From CBDCWT01 sp965223305 (GTDB taxonomy: Bacteria > Planctomycetota > Planctomycetia > Pirellulales > Pirellulaceae), in assembly GCA_965223305.1 (NCBI GenBank), contig CBDCWT010000047.1, positions 248,001 to 312,000 of the forward strand: DNA of 64,000 nucleotides, read 5' to 3'. The translations under genes were made by a program, and so were the position numbers. Position 1 is the stretch's first letter, and each line of letters opens with the position of its first letter. Of the stretch, positions 26,468 to 35,208 are shown piece after piece. The notes under the pieces are model-generated. The model worked only from the letters and a program-made list of their open reading frames with translations. It was not told the DNA's origin and ran no database searches.

Positions 26468-27207
26468 TTCGCCCCTGTTTGGAGAGTTGCAGCTTTGATC
26501 CTGTCCTTTGCCTCGGTCACAGTGGGCCGCCCGTCAGGCACCGGAGGCTGTTCTTCACTCTCAGACGCCGATGAAGCGAACTTCTTCAAGTGCCGGTCAA
26601 TATCAGCGGAGAGCGCTTGCGTGACGGACTTTTGGTGGGCGAAGTACTGTTTTGCGAAATGGCCAACCCGCTGGACTGGCGGTAGCTTAAAGAATCCCGG
26701 ATTGTTGGGGAGTTGCAGCAAAGCCGCCACCCGACTCGACGCACCTTCAGCTGGAACGCCCGCAGCAGCTCGGCGCTTCTGGTGTGCACTAATGCCCTGC
26801 AGCGCCTCGAAGGTATCCGTAATCGCCTTGTACAACTTCTTGACCTGCCCGGTGTAGTCGGCGTCAAACTCCTCGCACAGCCGCTTCATGGCCGCGTTCA
26901 GAAGGTCTTGGTTGCGGTCGTCCTGCACCTTGAGCGCCTCCTTGCAGGCGGCCATCGCTTCGAGGCAAGCTGCCTTTCGATGGTCCAGCTCCAACATCTC
27001 CTTGGCTCGACCGTCCTCTTCGCTGAATGGCAGCGAGGGATTCTCAAGCAGTGCAGCCGCCGATTGTTTGATCAGCTTCTGCTCCAAGTCCTGCAGCGAC
27101 TGACGGCGTTTCTCGAGCTCGCTGAGTTGTCGCCGAATCTGAGTCGATTTCTCGACGCCCTCAAGATAGGCGGGATCCTGTTTGGGTCGGGGTGTCTGGT
27201 CCTTCAC
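26464..27207 (-). CDS. Coiled-coil protein of element A
   Basis: The 247-residue protein is almost entirely helical and charged, with coiled-coil segments at about residues 20-50 ('QIRRQLSELEKRRQSLQDLE') and 70-130. Its position between small terminase and peptidase is where phages keep scaffold or head genes, but I see no family match. The 27208-27347 gap upstream has no gene. Confidence 0.65.
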   Translation of the reverse strand: MKDQTPRPKQDPAYLEGVEKSTQIRRQLSELEKRRQSLQDLEQKLIKQSAAALLENPSLPFSEEDGRAKEMLELDHRKAACLEAMAACKEALKVQDDRNQDLLNAAMKRLCEEFDADYTGQVKKLYKAITDTFEALQGISAHQKRRAAAGVPAEGASSRVAALLQLPNNPGFFKLPPVQRVGHFAKQYFAHQKSVTQALSADIDRHLKKFASSASESEEQPPVPDGRPTVTEAKDRIKAATLQTGAK

Positions 27208-27347
27208 TGAATTGGCTCCTCTCTGTAGTGATTAGATTCTCGAACCACGCGGGGGCGCAGCTGACGCGTTGCGCAACTGGCCGACGTCGGCACACCATCC
27301 AAAAAGGGGAGGCAGCTGCGTCCTCGAGTAGCTCGTGAAAGAAATGG

Positions 27348-27713
27348 TCAATTCCGATCCTTCAGCATCTTGAGTAGCGGATTCTCTTTCGCGACCAGCC
27401 CGGGCGTGCCGCTTCCGCCAGTTATTCGTTTGCGATCCTTGGGGGACAGGCCGAGCTTCGCCATGGACGACTCCACGCCTTTCCAGGCCGCGGACAAGCT
27501 CCGCCCGAGTCGTCCTGCCTCGTAGTCCTTGCCCTCGCGCACGGCTGTCTGCTCGGCCGCACAGAGACGCCGCCAGCGACAGAAGTGCCGGCAAAATGCC
27601 TCCAGCACATACGCGTCGGAGCTAATGAGCTGCTCGCCGAGATGCCGGGCAACGTGCCGCCACACGCGACGCTCGTCGTCGTGCAGATTCAGGTTGGGCG
27701 GGATCTTCAGCAT
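27348..27713 (-). CDS. P27-type phage terminase small subunit
   Basis: The 121-residue protein matches the P27 small terminase pattern: an N-terminal helical part ('ERRVWRHVARHLGEQLISS', 'LEAFCRHFCRWRRL') and a C-terminal 'GLSPKDRKRITGG'. Small terminases recognise packaging DNA and guide the large subunit. No large subunit is visible in the window, as in phage satellites that borrow a helper's motor. Confidence 0.75.
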   Translation of the reverse strand: MLKIPPNLNLHDDERRVWRHVARHLGEQLISSDAYVLEAFCRHFCRWRRLCAAEQTAVREGKDYEAGRLGRSLSAAWKGVESSMAKLGLSPKDRKRITGGSGTPGLVAKENPLLKMLKDRN

Positions 27714-27826
27714 TAAAATGCACCAGCTAACTGTGGGTTAACGAAAAAAATGGACTAAAAAACTGCGAACGGTGCGTGGCGTCATGCGTTCGGCCGGCTT
27801 CTGTAAAAAAACCACCCCGGGGTCGT

Positions 27827-28261
27827 TCACCCCTTGAGGCACACATCAAAAGTGCCAGAAACGTCGCCCACTAGCCTCACGGCGCCCCAGGTGAAGATCT
27901 CATCCGGCAGGTCAATCCAACTCGTGCCATCGATCGTGATCGGCCCGATGACGGCGCCCGTGTCGTCCTTTGCCTGACGCCAGGTTGTGCCGGATGGCTC
28001 CGCCTCAACGTACAATGTGACGCTCGTGGTGCCGCCACTGACGCGGGCTATCGCTATCTTGCGGTGGAAACGGAAGTCAATTGTGTCCGAGTTCGCTTCA
28101 CTCGTTTCGGCCAGCACACCACGGAATACTGCGGACTGGGCTCCGATGAGCACACCGTCGCTGTAGTTGGACCGAGTCGACAGGTCGTTGCGCACTGAGA
28201 CGATGGCGGCGGCGGCTGGTACTGCGATTACCAAAGCCAGAATGAGTGCAAAGTGTTTCAT
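27827..28261 (-). CDS. Small secreted protein
   Basis: The 144-residue protein has a clear signal peptide ('MKHFALILALVIAVPAAAA') and a beta-rich mature part with a 'TSVTLYVEAEPSGTTW' segment. The ATG at 28261 follows 'aaggag' and overlaps the previous stop (ATGA). It could be a virion surface or decoration protein; there is no family match. Confidence 0.7.
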   Translation of the reverse strand: MKHFALILALVIAVPAAAAIVSVRNDLSTRSNYSDGVLIGAQSAVFRGVLAETSEANSDTIDFRFHRKIAIARVSGGTTSVTLYVEAEPSGTTWRQAKDDTGAVIGPITIDGTSWIDLPDEIFTWGAVRLVGDVSGTFDVCLKG

Positions 28262-28464
28262 TGGTTCTTTTCTCCTTGTGGTTGTTGGCGTCGGAAATAC
28301 TCGGTGAGCTGCCGGCAGTCTTGCACGCTGTAGTAGCTCACGCTGTTCAGCCGGTAGCTGGGCAGGATGCCCAACTCCTCGCAAGCCGTGCGGATCTCGC
28401 TGGGGTGGCGCTGCAGCAGCTGCGACAGTTGTCCGGTACTAGTGAGCTCGATGGTGGTGGTCAT
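28258..28464 (-). CDS. Small helix-turn-helix-like protein
   Basis: The product of about 68 residues ('TGQLSQLLQRHPSEIRTACE ...') looks like a MerR/excisionase-type HTH followed by a short tail. The start is taken at the ATG 28464. It is part of the tightly overlapping minus-strand operon. Confidence 0.55.
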   Translation of the reverse strand: MTTTIELTSTGQLSQLLQRHPSEIRTACEELGILPSYRLNSVSYYSVQDCRQLTEYFRRQQPQGEKNQ

Positions 28465-28488
28465 GGCTAAATCGTACATATGTCCCGT

Positions 28489-28722
28489 TTAGTAATTCCA
28501 AATTCTGGAATCGTCGACGTCGGGTCGTAGTTCCCAGACCAGAAAGAACCGCCAGCCACACTCGCGACACTTCTTTCGTTGGGTCTTTGAGCCATCTCCA
28601 GCAGGCGGTTCGGTACGGACCGTATCAAGCTCGGTCGACTCACAGGCAGGGCACTGCGGAATGAACACGGTGACGTAGCGGTACGGAGTGAACTCGTCAG
28701 CCGATCGTTGCTGCGGATTCAT
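28489..28722 (-). CDS. Zinc-ribbon protein next to the primase
   Basis: The 77-residue product has two cysteine pairs, 'QCPACES' and 'KKCRECGW', separated by about 25 residues, a simple zinc ribbon. The start codon overlaps the stop of the primase (ATGA). It may assist the primase or regulate transcription. Confidence 0.65.
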   Translation of the reverse strand: MNPQQRSADEFTPYRYVTVFIPQCPACESTELDTVRTEPPAGDGSKTQRKKCRECGWRFFLVWELRPDVDDSRIWNY

Positions 28723-31367
28723 GTGGTAACCCTCCCCATGAACTTGCCGCAGCCAGGACAGAAGGCTTTGCCGCCCCGGCGCTCCCAGGTCTCCGAGTCC
28801 GTGTGGTTACAGTGCGGAGGTGATGGTGGTGATGGAGGTGATGTTTCCCTCGCATCTCGATCTCGCGCGTGTGCGCGTGCGCGCGCCCGCGCGCGGGAAG
28901 GAAGGGTGGGATCACCTCCATGGCCTACATCACCTCCGTCAACAGGTTCAACTGACCATCGCTTGATCCCCGTATGCACCTCCCGTCTGACCAGTCGTCG
29001 TCCACCGCAAACCCTGTCTGCATAGCTCCTTAGCTTGTATCCAAGTTGCCTTGCGTCGACTTTTGACCCGCAAAGCTCGGTTACGGCCGCGCGTAAAGCT
29101 GGGTAAGGATCATGATCGTCCACTCTCAAGGGGTGCTGAACGAGTTTCGCGAGTTCGCCCGCCGTGACACCATTCCCCGTGTCCGCCTCGGTCACCCCTT
29201 CGAGCAGCATCCCAAGCAATTCCGTGGTTCGATCCGCGTCTCGAACGATCATTTTGGTGTGCGCTGGGTCCGGACGACCAATCCATACGATGGCGCCACG
29301 GATCAGGTCGGACCACGCCTGGAAGCTGCCCCAGCTCTTCAAGGATTGCTTTGGCGTACCGGCAGCAAGATACGCTCGCAAGACTGTCACCGCGTGGACA
29401 GCAAGCCTGTGCCGGTTCTCCCGTACCCACCTGAGCAGATCGCGGTGCCGAAAGTCTTCGCGGTCCTCTGGGTGCTCCTCGAGCGTCTCCAGCCGGCAGT
29501 AGAGCGACCTTCTGGCCGTGTCCGCGCCCAGCACCAGGTTGTTCCCGGTGGCGATCCAAACAGCGGTCAGCGGCAGCGTGCCGGTCGTCTGTGACTTCCC
29601 CAGGATCCGGTCGGTCCAACTGGTGCCGGTCAAGACGGCGTCCAGGCTGGCTGAGCCGAGCGTAGAGGAGACATTGTCCAGCAACACCGCCGGAACGGCC
29701 TCGAGCGCGATCGAAGTGATCGTCTTGCGTGTCTCGTCATCGTCCCGAGACCAGGTCTTGCGAGGCAGCTGGTCGCCGAACGCGATGACGCCGGCCGCGT
29801 CACACATCAACGACTTACCAGATCCCCTAGTATTCGCATCGACGGCAAACAGCGGGCAGGGCCCGGGAATCGCCGAGCGACCCACCAGCGTGAGCAGCAG
29901 AGCCAGCCAGACGGATCTGTGCTCCTCCGCCATGAACGGGAAGTCTTGGATGACCTCGAGCAATTCGGCTGCTGCTTGACTAGCCTGCTCAAGAGTGGGT
30001 GCGTCGGGCACTGTTGGGTATTCGCCGTCGGGATCGTAGAGCAAACCGCTGCGGGCGTCGTAGCCGGGCTCTTGCAGGACGGTACCATCCGGACGAATTG
30101 TCGGGCAGCGGACGATTCCAACTAGCGGCGGGATGGTCTCCGAAGGATACTGACCCCGCTGGTGCAAAGCGTCGACCAACCACTTGTGTGGTCGGGTTGG
30201 CTTGTCCTCTCCATCTCCTCTTGTAACAAGATCCACAGCGGCAGTGATAGTCTCACGCAGCAGCGACGCAGGTAGGTGGCGAATTCGCGGCAGAGACCCG
30301 GGAACCACGACTCTCGCATTCGGTGGAGATGGTTCGCGGGAGACATGGACCAGGCAGCCACTTCGCTGGTACAGACCGGACCCGCCCAAATGCCTTAACA
30401 CTTCAGCGGCAACTTGCGCCTCATCCAGCGTCACCCACACTGTTGGCTTGCTGTCGCTGGTACCGGTTGCCGCTGGTTTGGTCGCATCTTCGATCGCCTG
30501 CCGGAGCAGCTTCTCTCCGTCCGGCTTTCGGAGCACGTCACGACAATCATCACCCTCGCTCCCGTCGATCGGCAAAGGTAGAACCCCAACCCGAACTGAC
30601 TTGGCAACCCCAACCAGGCGTCCTGCCGTCAGCTGCGCCTTCGACTCAGCGGCCTTGCTACGGTCTGGCATGACAATGACGTCGACGCCACGGAACAGCC
30701 TGGCGTACTTTGCGGCCATCTGATCCGTCGGCAACCCGCAAGCTAGGAATCCCAAGGCGTGGTATGCGCAGGCATCCTTGCAGCCCTCGCAGACGATCCA
30801 CGTCTCGCCAGTGGCCGGCAGTCGTTTCGGAAAGAACAGTCCGCTGCTCCCCTTACCAGCTTTGAACATCCCTTTCAGAAGCTTTCCTCGGAGTCCAAGA
30901 TCGAAGTGAGAGTGCGTCTCTCCCTTCTCGTTGTAGACGGGCACGCGGAGACATTTGTCACCGTTCCGTTGGCCAGGAGAGGCGCCGTAAACCAACAACG
31001 ACTCGACCGTGATCCTCTTTTTCATGGCCACGGCGGTGATCGTGTCGATCTTCGGTGGGTTGGTCTCCTCGATTCCGAGGACGGCGGCGACCTCCATAAC
31101 CGCGTCCTTGAATTCCCAGCCACGAATTCGCCGCAGAAGTTGCCATGGTCCGTAGCCGCCACAGGTGCAGATGGCATTTCCTGCAGCAGGATCATCGATC
31201 CTGAAGGACGGATCCGAATCATCGTGATCAGGTAATGGGCAACGAACGTGACGAGGGCTCTTCGAGAGTGCGTCGTGCAACTCGGGTGCGAGGCGAGCGA
31301 ATATCTCCGGCCATCTTCCCAGAGCAGCATGTTTGACGGCGTCTCCGTCAAGCCTGCGGTGGTTCAA
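28719..31367 (-). CDS. Primase with TOPRIM domain and C-terminal P-loop ATPase (element A)
   Basis: The 882-residue protein is taken from a TTG at 31367 that overlaps the nuclease stop (TTGA), because its first residues then align with the element B primase. Zinc ligands lie near residues 43-69 ('CPLPDHDDSD', 'CTCGG'). The TOPRIM domain has E194 in 'WIVCEGCKDA' and D235 in 'VIVMPDRS'. A P-loop is at about 515-519 ('TRGSGKSLM') with Walker B-like 'PAVLLDNV'. The C-terminus is a low-complexity alternating RARARA stretch and a final cysteine pair. It should prime and unwind element DNA. Confidence 0.82.
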   Translation of the reverse strand: MNHRRLDGDAVKHAALGRWPEIFARLAPELHDALSKSPRHVRCPLPDHDDSDPSFRIDDPAAGNAICTCGGYGPWQLLRRIRGWEFKDAVMEVAAVLGIEETNPPKIDTITAVAMKKRITVESLLVYGASPGQRNGDKCLRVPVYNEKGETHSHFDLGLRGKLLKGMFKAGKGSSGLFFPKRLPATGETWIVCEGCKDACAYHALGFLACGLPTDQMAAKYARLFRGVDVIVMPDRSKAAESKAQLTAGRLVGVAKSVRVGVLPLPIDGSEGDDCRDVLRKPDGEKLLRQAIEDATKPAATGTSDSKPTVWVTLDEAQVAAEVLRHLGGSGLYQRSGCLVHVSREPSPPNARVVVPGSLPRIRHLPASLLRETITAAVDLVTRGDGEDKPTRPHKWLVDALHQRGQYPSETIPPLVGIVRCPTIRPDGTVLQEPGYDARSGLLYDPDGEYPTVPDAPTLEQASQAAAELLEVIQDFPFMAEEHRSVWLALLLTLVGRSAIPGPCPLFAVDANTRGSGKSLMCDAAGVIAFGDQLPRKTWSRDDDETRKTITSIALEAVPAVLLDNVSSTLGSASLDAVLTGTSWTDRILGKSQTTGTLPLTAVWIATGNNLVLGADTARRSLYCRLETLEEHPEDREDFRHRDLLRWVRENRHRLAVHAVTVLRAYLAAGTPKQSLKSWGSFQAWSDLIRGAIVWIGRPDPAHTKMIVRDADRTTELLGMLLEGVTEADTGNGVTAGELAKLVQHPLRVDDHDPYPALRAAVTELCGSKVDARQLGYKLRSYADRVCGGRRLVRREVHTGIKRWSVEPVDGGDVGHGGDPTLPSRARARARAHARDRDARETSPPSPPSPPHCNHTDSETWERRGGKAFCPGCGKFMGRVTT
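28861..28899. repeat. Alternating purine-pyrimidine GC run inside the primase gene
   Basis: The run of cg/gt/gc steps ('cgcgcgtgtgcgcgtgcgcg' and onward) encodes the RARARAHA segment of the primase tail. Such DNA can adopt Z form. Confidence 0.7.
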
Positions 31368-31861
31368 CTGAGTGCCTGACAATTCGTAGATCCTTCCAGG
31401 AGTGTTCGAGCTTCCCGCCATCGACGACGTGCAGCGATGTACAGCATTCGGCTGACGAACTGACCTGCTCGTCTGTGATCGCCGGCCATGACCACTGGAA
31501 GTCCATGTGCCATCCATCCAAGTAGTGATCCGATTGCGGCTTGGGGCTTCACTTGCCCGCGCCATTGGCCCGTCTCAATCTGCGGCCAAGTGGCCTCGAC
31601 GACCAATGCTCGGACTGGATAGGCCAGCAGTCGCTGCACTTCGCGATCAAAACGATCACGCTCCCGACCAACGCAGCTGATCAGATCACCGAGTGACTTG
31701 CGCTCGATTGCGATGATGTTCTCGAGTCCAACGAGCGAATAATCTCCCGTCACCAACGTCCCCGACACCTGCTTCAGCGGCGACAAGTCGAGCGGATGCT
31801 GTTCCCGCGTGTCGCGGATCGCGGCGAGCTGCTCGGGATCGAGGGTGGCGGGCAAGGTCAC
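31364..31861 (-). CDS. ERCC4 (XPF/MUS81-type) nuclease domain protein
   Basis: The 165-residue protein has the ERCC4 active site in order: 'IRDTREQHPL', 'VTGDYSLVGLENIIAIERKS' with the ERK-x3-D core. This is a stand-alone nuclease domain without helicase or helix-hairpin-helix. Phages and satellites use such enzymes for recombination or fork processing. Its start overlaps the upstream stop (ATGA). Confidence 0.85.
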   Translation of the reverse strand: MTLPATLDPEQLAAIRDTREQHPLDLSPLKQVSGTLVTGDYSLVGLENIIAIERKSLGDLISCVGRERDRFDREVQRLLAYPVRALVVEATWPQIETGQWRGQVKPQAAIGSLLGWMAHGLPVVMAGDHRRAGQFVSRMLYIAARRRWREARTLLEGSTNCQALS

Positions 31862-32067
31862 GTAGACGACCTTTCAAACTGCTGTGAGAGCATCAAGTCG
31901 ACGGAAATGTCGAGCCACAGAATGTCCAGGACCTGCTGCTGGTAGCTCGTGTAGACGATAGGTAGAGGGCGGCCGGCCCAGTCAGGATGCGGCTGAACAT
32001 CCGGACTTGAATACAAGGTGACCGGCGTGCCGTATTGAAGCTGCGAGTTGGTGTCGGTATGATCCAT
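31858..32067 (-). CDS. Small protein with a conserved leader shared by both elements
   Basis: The 69-residue product opens 'MDHTDTNSQLQ', almost the same as 'MNHTDTNSRLQ' of the element B gene at 38555; after that the two differ. It follows the conserved hairpin at 32085-32116. The function is unknown. Confidence 0.6.
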   Translation of the reverse strand: MDHTDTNSQLQYGTPVTLYSSPDVQPHPDWAGRPLPIVYTSYQQQVLDILWLDISVDLMLSQQFERSST

Positions 32068-32084
32068 GATGCAATTGGAATTTT

Positions 32085-32116
32085 GCCAACGGTCGCTTGT
32101 CGGGGCGGCCGTTGGC
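32085..32116 (-). promoter_or_regulatory. Conserved hairpin leader, copy A
   Basis: An 8-bp stem (gccaacgg/ccgttggc) with a 16-base loop lies 18 bases before the ATG of the small gene. A 39-base stretch around it is identical to 38502-38540 of element B by my reading, although the upstream genes are unrelated. It could be an operator, attenuator or recombination junction. Confidence 0.7.
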
Positions 32117-32118
32117 GT

Positions 32119-32343
32119 TTAATCACTTTCAAGAAATCTCAGCAGCGACTCACGGCTGTACACATAGCCGCGACCGACTCTCCGAGCTGTGATCTCCCCG
32201 CGGAGCCGAGCATCCCTTAAGCGGTGCCGAGGGATCCCCATGGCCGCGGCGGCCTCTGCCTCCGGATATCCGATGCGGTACTCGTACTGCCGGTACTGGT
32301 CCAGCACCTCGGCCACGATGGCGCGGATGTCGTCGCGGGTCAC
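32119..32343 (-). CDS. Excisionase-like winged HTH protein
   Basis: The 74-residue protein has a MerR/AlpA-type DNA-binding motif ('EAEAAAAMGIPRHRLRDARL', then 'GRGYVYSRESLLRFL'). Its GTG start overlaps the stop of the upstream small gene (GTGA). Such proteins direct excision or repress integrative elements. Confidence 0.75.
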   Translation of the reverse strand: MTRDDIRAIVAEVLDQYRQYEYRIGYPEAEAAAAMGIPRHRLRDARLRGEITARRVGRGYVYSRESLLRFLESD

Positions 32344-32516
32344 CCGACATCCCCCTTCTGTTGCCCCCGCGCAGGCTGATCTGCAACTTGTTTTGCCAGC
32401 TTGAGCAGAGATCTGAGAAGGCGGCCCTCTCGAGCGTTTTGGACGAGCCTCTCCCGTACCTCCTCAGGTGTCGGAATCGACTCCAGGGGCGAATCAGATT
32501 TTGTCATCCGCTGCAT
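32340..32516 (-). CDS. Small 58-residue protein heading the minus-strand operon
   Basis: An ATG at 32516, ten bases after 'ggag', opens a 58-codon frame ('PTPEEVRERLVQNAREGRLL ...') ending in a GTGA overlap with the HTH gene. The amphipathic helix pattern and the tight overlap support it as real. The function is unknown. Confidence 0.55.
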   Translation of the reverse strand: MQRMTKSDSPLESIPTPEEVRERLVQNAREGRLLRSLLKLAKQVADQPARGQQKGDVG

Positions 32517-32610
32517 GGATTGAATCTCCGTGAGTCACGATGATTCTTCCAGCCACGGCCAAGGAGAAAAACATGCAGTGGAAGTGACTGCAGGGTTTGA
32601 AGGTTTTTCC

Positions 32611-33285
32611 CTAGCGTGATGACGGACGTCCACGTTTACCTTCGGGAACGGGCAAACCACGGAATTCGCAGTACTTGGCGATGGCGTTGCGAATTCCATT
32701 ATAGGACGTAAGCAGCTCGAAGCTTTGTTTGTCTTCCAGAGAGGACTGCAGGGTTTTGAGCGTATCGCCGGCGAGTCGGCGGTTGTATAACCACTCGTCT
32801 CGATCGTAGTTATCAGGATCTGAGTAGCGTCTATGGTTTCCCGGTCCCCCCAGGGCGGTCGTCCTCAGCATGGCCGCAGTTTGGCGCACGACGCGGGCCG
32901 CGTCCGCTAACGTCTCTCGTGACTCGTGGATCGAGTGCTGGAACGACTCAGCCTCATCCTCTGAAGTGAGAAAAAACTCGAACTTGATGGCGTCGAGTGA
33001 CTCCATCGTTGCGATTTGTCGAATGGCCGTTGGTCGGTCGGAAATCTCGTCAACTCGGCGGCATACCTCACGAAATGCCCCGAGTGAGGCACCCAATCTA
33101 TCCGAGAAGTGACCAGCGTAGCCGGCATCGTGGAAAGCGAACCAATTGATCGCCTCATCGTGCTTGAGGCTTCGAAGCTTTGCGTCTAGCTTCTCGCATG
33201 ACCATTCATCGTAACTCGTGGCGAGAGTGTCGAGGTAGGCTGCCAGCGGATCAAGGTAGTCATCACAAACATCCCACTCCGCCAT
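32611..33285 (-). CDS. Unknown 224-residue protein at the right end of element A
   Basis: The protein is helical and acidic ('MAEWDVCDDYLDPLAAYLDT') with a basic tail. I recognise no domain. It lies near the right attachment site, where cargo genes are common, and heads away from it. Confidence 0.6.
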   Translation of the reverse strand: MAEWDVCDDYLDPLAAYLDTLATSYDEWSCEKLDAKLRSLKHDEAINWFAFHDAGYAGHFSDRLGASLGAFREVCRRVDEISDRPTAIRQIATMESLDAIKFEFFLTSEDEAESFQHSIHESRETLADAARVVRQTAAMLRTTALGGPGNHRRYSDPDNYDRDEWLYNRRLAGDTLKTLQSSLEDKQSFELLTSYNGIRNAIAKYCEFRGLPVPEGKRGRPSSR

Positions 33286-33429
33286 GATGTCACCTCGGGC
33301 TTGCGTGGCGTCGGGCGAGAGAAAACGGCGCGGCGACCAGTGCCCGAGAGACTGGCGGTTCGGGAGCTACCCTAGCCGCGCTGGTCTGATTCTATCGGAC
33401 CGGAATCGAGACGCGAAGTGCCGCAAACC

Positions 33430-33449
33430 TTCAGTCCACGTTCAGTCCA
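33430..33449 (+). repeat. Pair of ttcagtcca direct repeats, candidate integrase arm sites (right)
   Basis: The 9-mer occurs at 33430 and 33441, the same word, orientation and 11-base spacing as at 17181. A tandem agtgtcgcgt duplication follows at 33501. Confidence 0.65.
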
Positions 33450-33533
33450 CACCAGTACGACATTCCACTACTGTGCCCTACCGCTGACCCCTTGTTTTGT
33501 AGTGTCGCGTAGTGTCGCGTAGCGTACATAGCA

Positions 33534-33579
33534 GACTGAAAATCCGTGTGTCGCCAGTTCAATTCTGGCCCTGACCACT
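33534..33579 (+). other. Attachment site between elements A and B (tRNA-Phe 3' end copy)
   Basis: Forty-six bases are identical to 17110-17155, starting at the anticodon stem. There is no 5' half, so it is not a tRNA gene. It is the junction left by tandem integration. Confidence 0.9.
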
Positions 33580-33588
33580 AAAGAAAAA

Positions 33589-33628
33589 CGCTCGAAACAC
33601 TGCAAAACAAGCGGTTTCGAGCGTTTTT
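33589..33628. terminator. Strong terminator just after the middle attachment site
   Basis: A ten-base perfect stem (cgctcgaaac/gtttcgagcg) is preceded by aaaaa and followed by ttttt, so it can act in both directions. It insulates element B from element A. Confidence 0.85.
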
Positions 33629-33696
33629 CGTGCGCGGTAGTGGAGGGTCGCCGGACAGCGCATTTGGTCTATTTTGGTCTGTTTTGGGCCACAAGT

Positions 33697-33716
33697 GTGT
33701 ACAGGGTGTGTACAAG
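33697..33716 (+). repeat. Pair of gtgtacar repeats, candidate arm sites of integrase B (left)
   Basis: Words gtgtacag (33697) and gtgtacaag (33708) are spaced 11 bases. Matching words gtggacaag and gtgtacaag with the same spacing lie at 56292 and 56303. Confidence 0.55.
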
Positions 33717-33721
33717 ATCTG

Positions 33722-35014
33722 ATGAGCAAGCTCTTCGATACGACTCGTCGAACGGAGTGCGCCAAGGTCGTTGAGAGACTCTTGGCGGCTGCGATTTCAC
33801 GGGACGCGCCCCGGCTGAAGCGTTCTCGCGCTGGGCTTTCATTCGGGTGGCAACTTGGCTTTCGAGACAAACTTGACTTTCGCCTTCTACATGTCTGGTC
33901 TGACGGACGAGTCACGGAAGAGAGCGCGATGGTCACACTGTCACGCATGAAAGAGGAGAACAAGACGGCACTCGAGGACTTTGAGTCGATTCATGGCGAC
34001 TGGATCGCTCAGCTGCCGCCGATTAGTTCTTGGAGGCTTCTTGCGCCACTCCGTATCACGACAGACGCCAAACTGCCAATGGAGTTCCGGATACTCGGGA
34101 CGCGGCTACGATTGGTGTCCTGGGACGCTGGTATCCAAGGGATTGGACGCAAGCGAATCAAGGAGACATTCCAGGCATCGAGAATCCCCACCGACAAACG
34201 CGAGGCAAAATACTTGGTTGTAGCCGGCGGTCTAGCGGGGAGAGGCGCGTTGGATGCGGCGAGTGAATTCGAGATCAGATTGGATGCGTTCCGCGGCCTG
34301 ATGGAGTTCACGCTTGGTTGCTATGCAACGGGATTTAGTTGGCCATTTCGAGGCATGCGCAGCGTGCCTCATCCGGCATGGGCACTCGCATGGAACAAAC
34401 GAGAGAAGGAGCTTTACCCAGTCCTCTTTCAGGTCGATGACCTGGTCTTACGTGACGCCGAACGAAACTCACTCAAAGACGTTCCACTTGAACAACGCCA
34501 CCTGGATGCAGTTCGTGACAACACCAAACAAGTCTTACCCCAAACTGCAGATGTGAACGATACTCGCGCTCTTATCGCGGATGCAATGAGGCTGTACGTC
34601 CAAGCCCTGGACTCTTACAGCGAAGACCAGGCTTTCCTGTCGTTGTGGCGGTGCGCGGAGGTGATTGCAGCTACTGACGAAAGATCGTCAAACGAAGCTG
34701 TGTGTGCCCACGTCAGTGCAGTGATTCAACAGACGGACATTGGCGCCGGCATCGCTGACCTGATGAAGGACTATGCCAAACGCCGCAACGGCATTGTTCA
34801 TCGCGGCTTGCTGGGCCGCATTTCCCAAGAGGAACTCCGGACCTTCAAGTTGCTGTGTGATGTGGTCATCGGTGAAGTCATGAGTCACGTTGACTCACTA
34901 CCGACACGACAGCACGTGCAACGTTTCTTCAAGTTACTCTGTGCGCACGACAGGCAACTGAAGGTTGAGGAAGACGTTCTGGCTCAAGTCCGAGCAAGAC
35001 GTGACGCAAAATAG
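33722..35014 (+). CDS. ApeA-like HEPN domain protein, candidate abortive-infection RNase
   Basis: The protein has 430 residues from the ATG at 33722. The C-terminal 130 residues are a HEPN domain: 'DQAFLSLWRCAEVIAATDER' helix, then 'KDYAKRRNGIVHRGLLG' with R355-x4-H360, the RNase motif of HEPN toxins. The N-terminal 300 residues are a mixed fold resembling the ApeA N-terminal region, a weaker call. It is the first gene inside element B next to the attachment site, a usual place for defence cargo. Confidence 0.7.
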   Translation: MSKLFDTTRRTECAKVVERLLAAAISRDAPRLKRSRAGLSFGWQLGFRDKLDFRLLHVWSDGRVTEESAMVTLSRMKEENKTALEDFESIHGDWIAQLPPISSWRLLAPLRITTDAKLPMEFRILGTRLRLVSWDAGIQGIGRKRIKETFQASRIPTDKREAKYLVVAGGLAGRGALDAASEFEIRLDAFRGLMEFTLGCYATGFSWPFRGMRSVPHPAWALAWNKREKELYPVLFQVDDLVLRDAERNSLKDVPLEQRHLDAVRDNTKQVLPQTADVNDTRALIADAMRLYVQALDSYSEDQAFLSLWRCAEVIAATDERSSNEAVCAHVSAVIQQTDIGAGIADLMKDYAKRRNGIVHRGLLGRISQEELRTFKLLCDVVIGEVMSHVDSLPTRQHVQRFFKLLCAHDRQLKVEEDVLAQVRARRDAK

Positions 35015-35208
35015 CTGTGGACACGGATGGACACCATAAGCCTGCTATGAATAATTGACGAAAGTCGCTCGCCGGAGTCTGGACGCGAGCCGGCAACCTC
35101 GACAATACGGGACAGTTCTGCTGAGTTGCAAATCAGCAGGCCAAGCCACTGGGCTTCTCCATCCTTCGCCCTGCTGGCGTGCGAGCCGACCCTCATAGGG
35201 AGAGTGAG

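Noticed and set aside
33534..33579. A second tRNA-Phe gene
   Set aside because: Only the 3' part from the anticodon stem is present; there is no D arm or 5' acceptor, so it is an attachment site.
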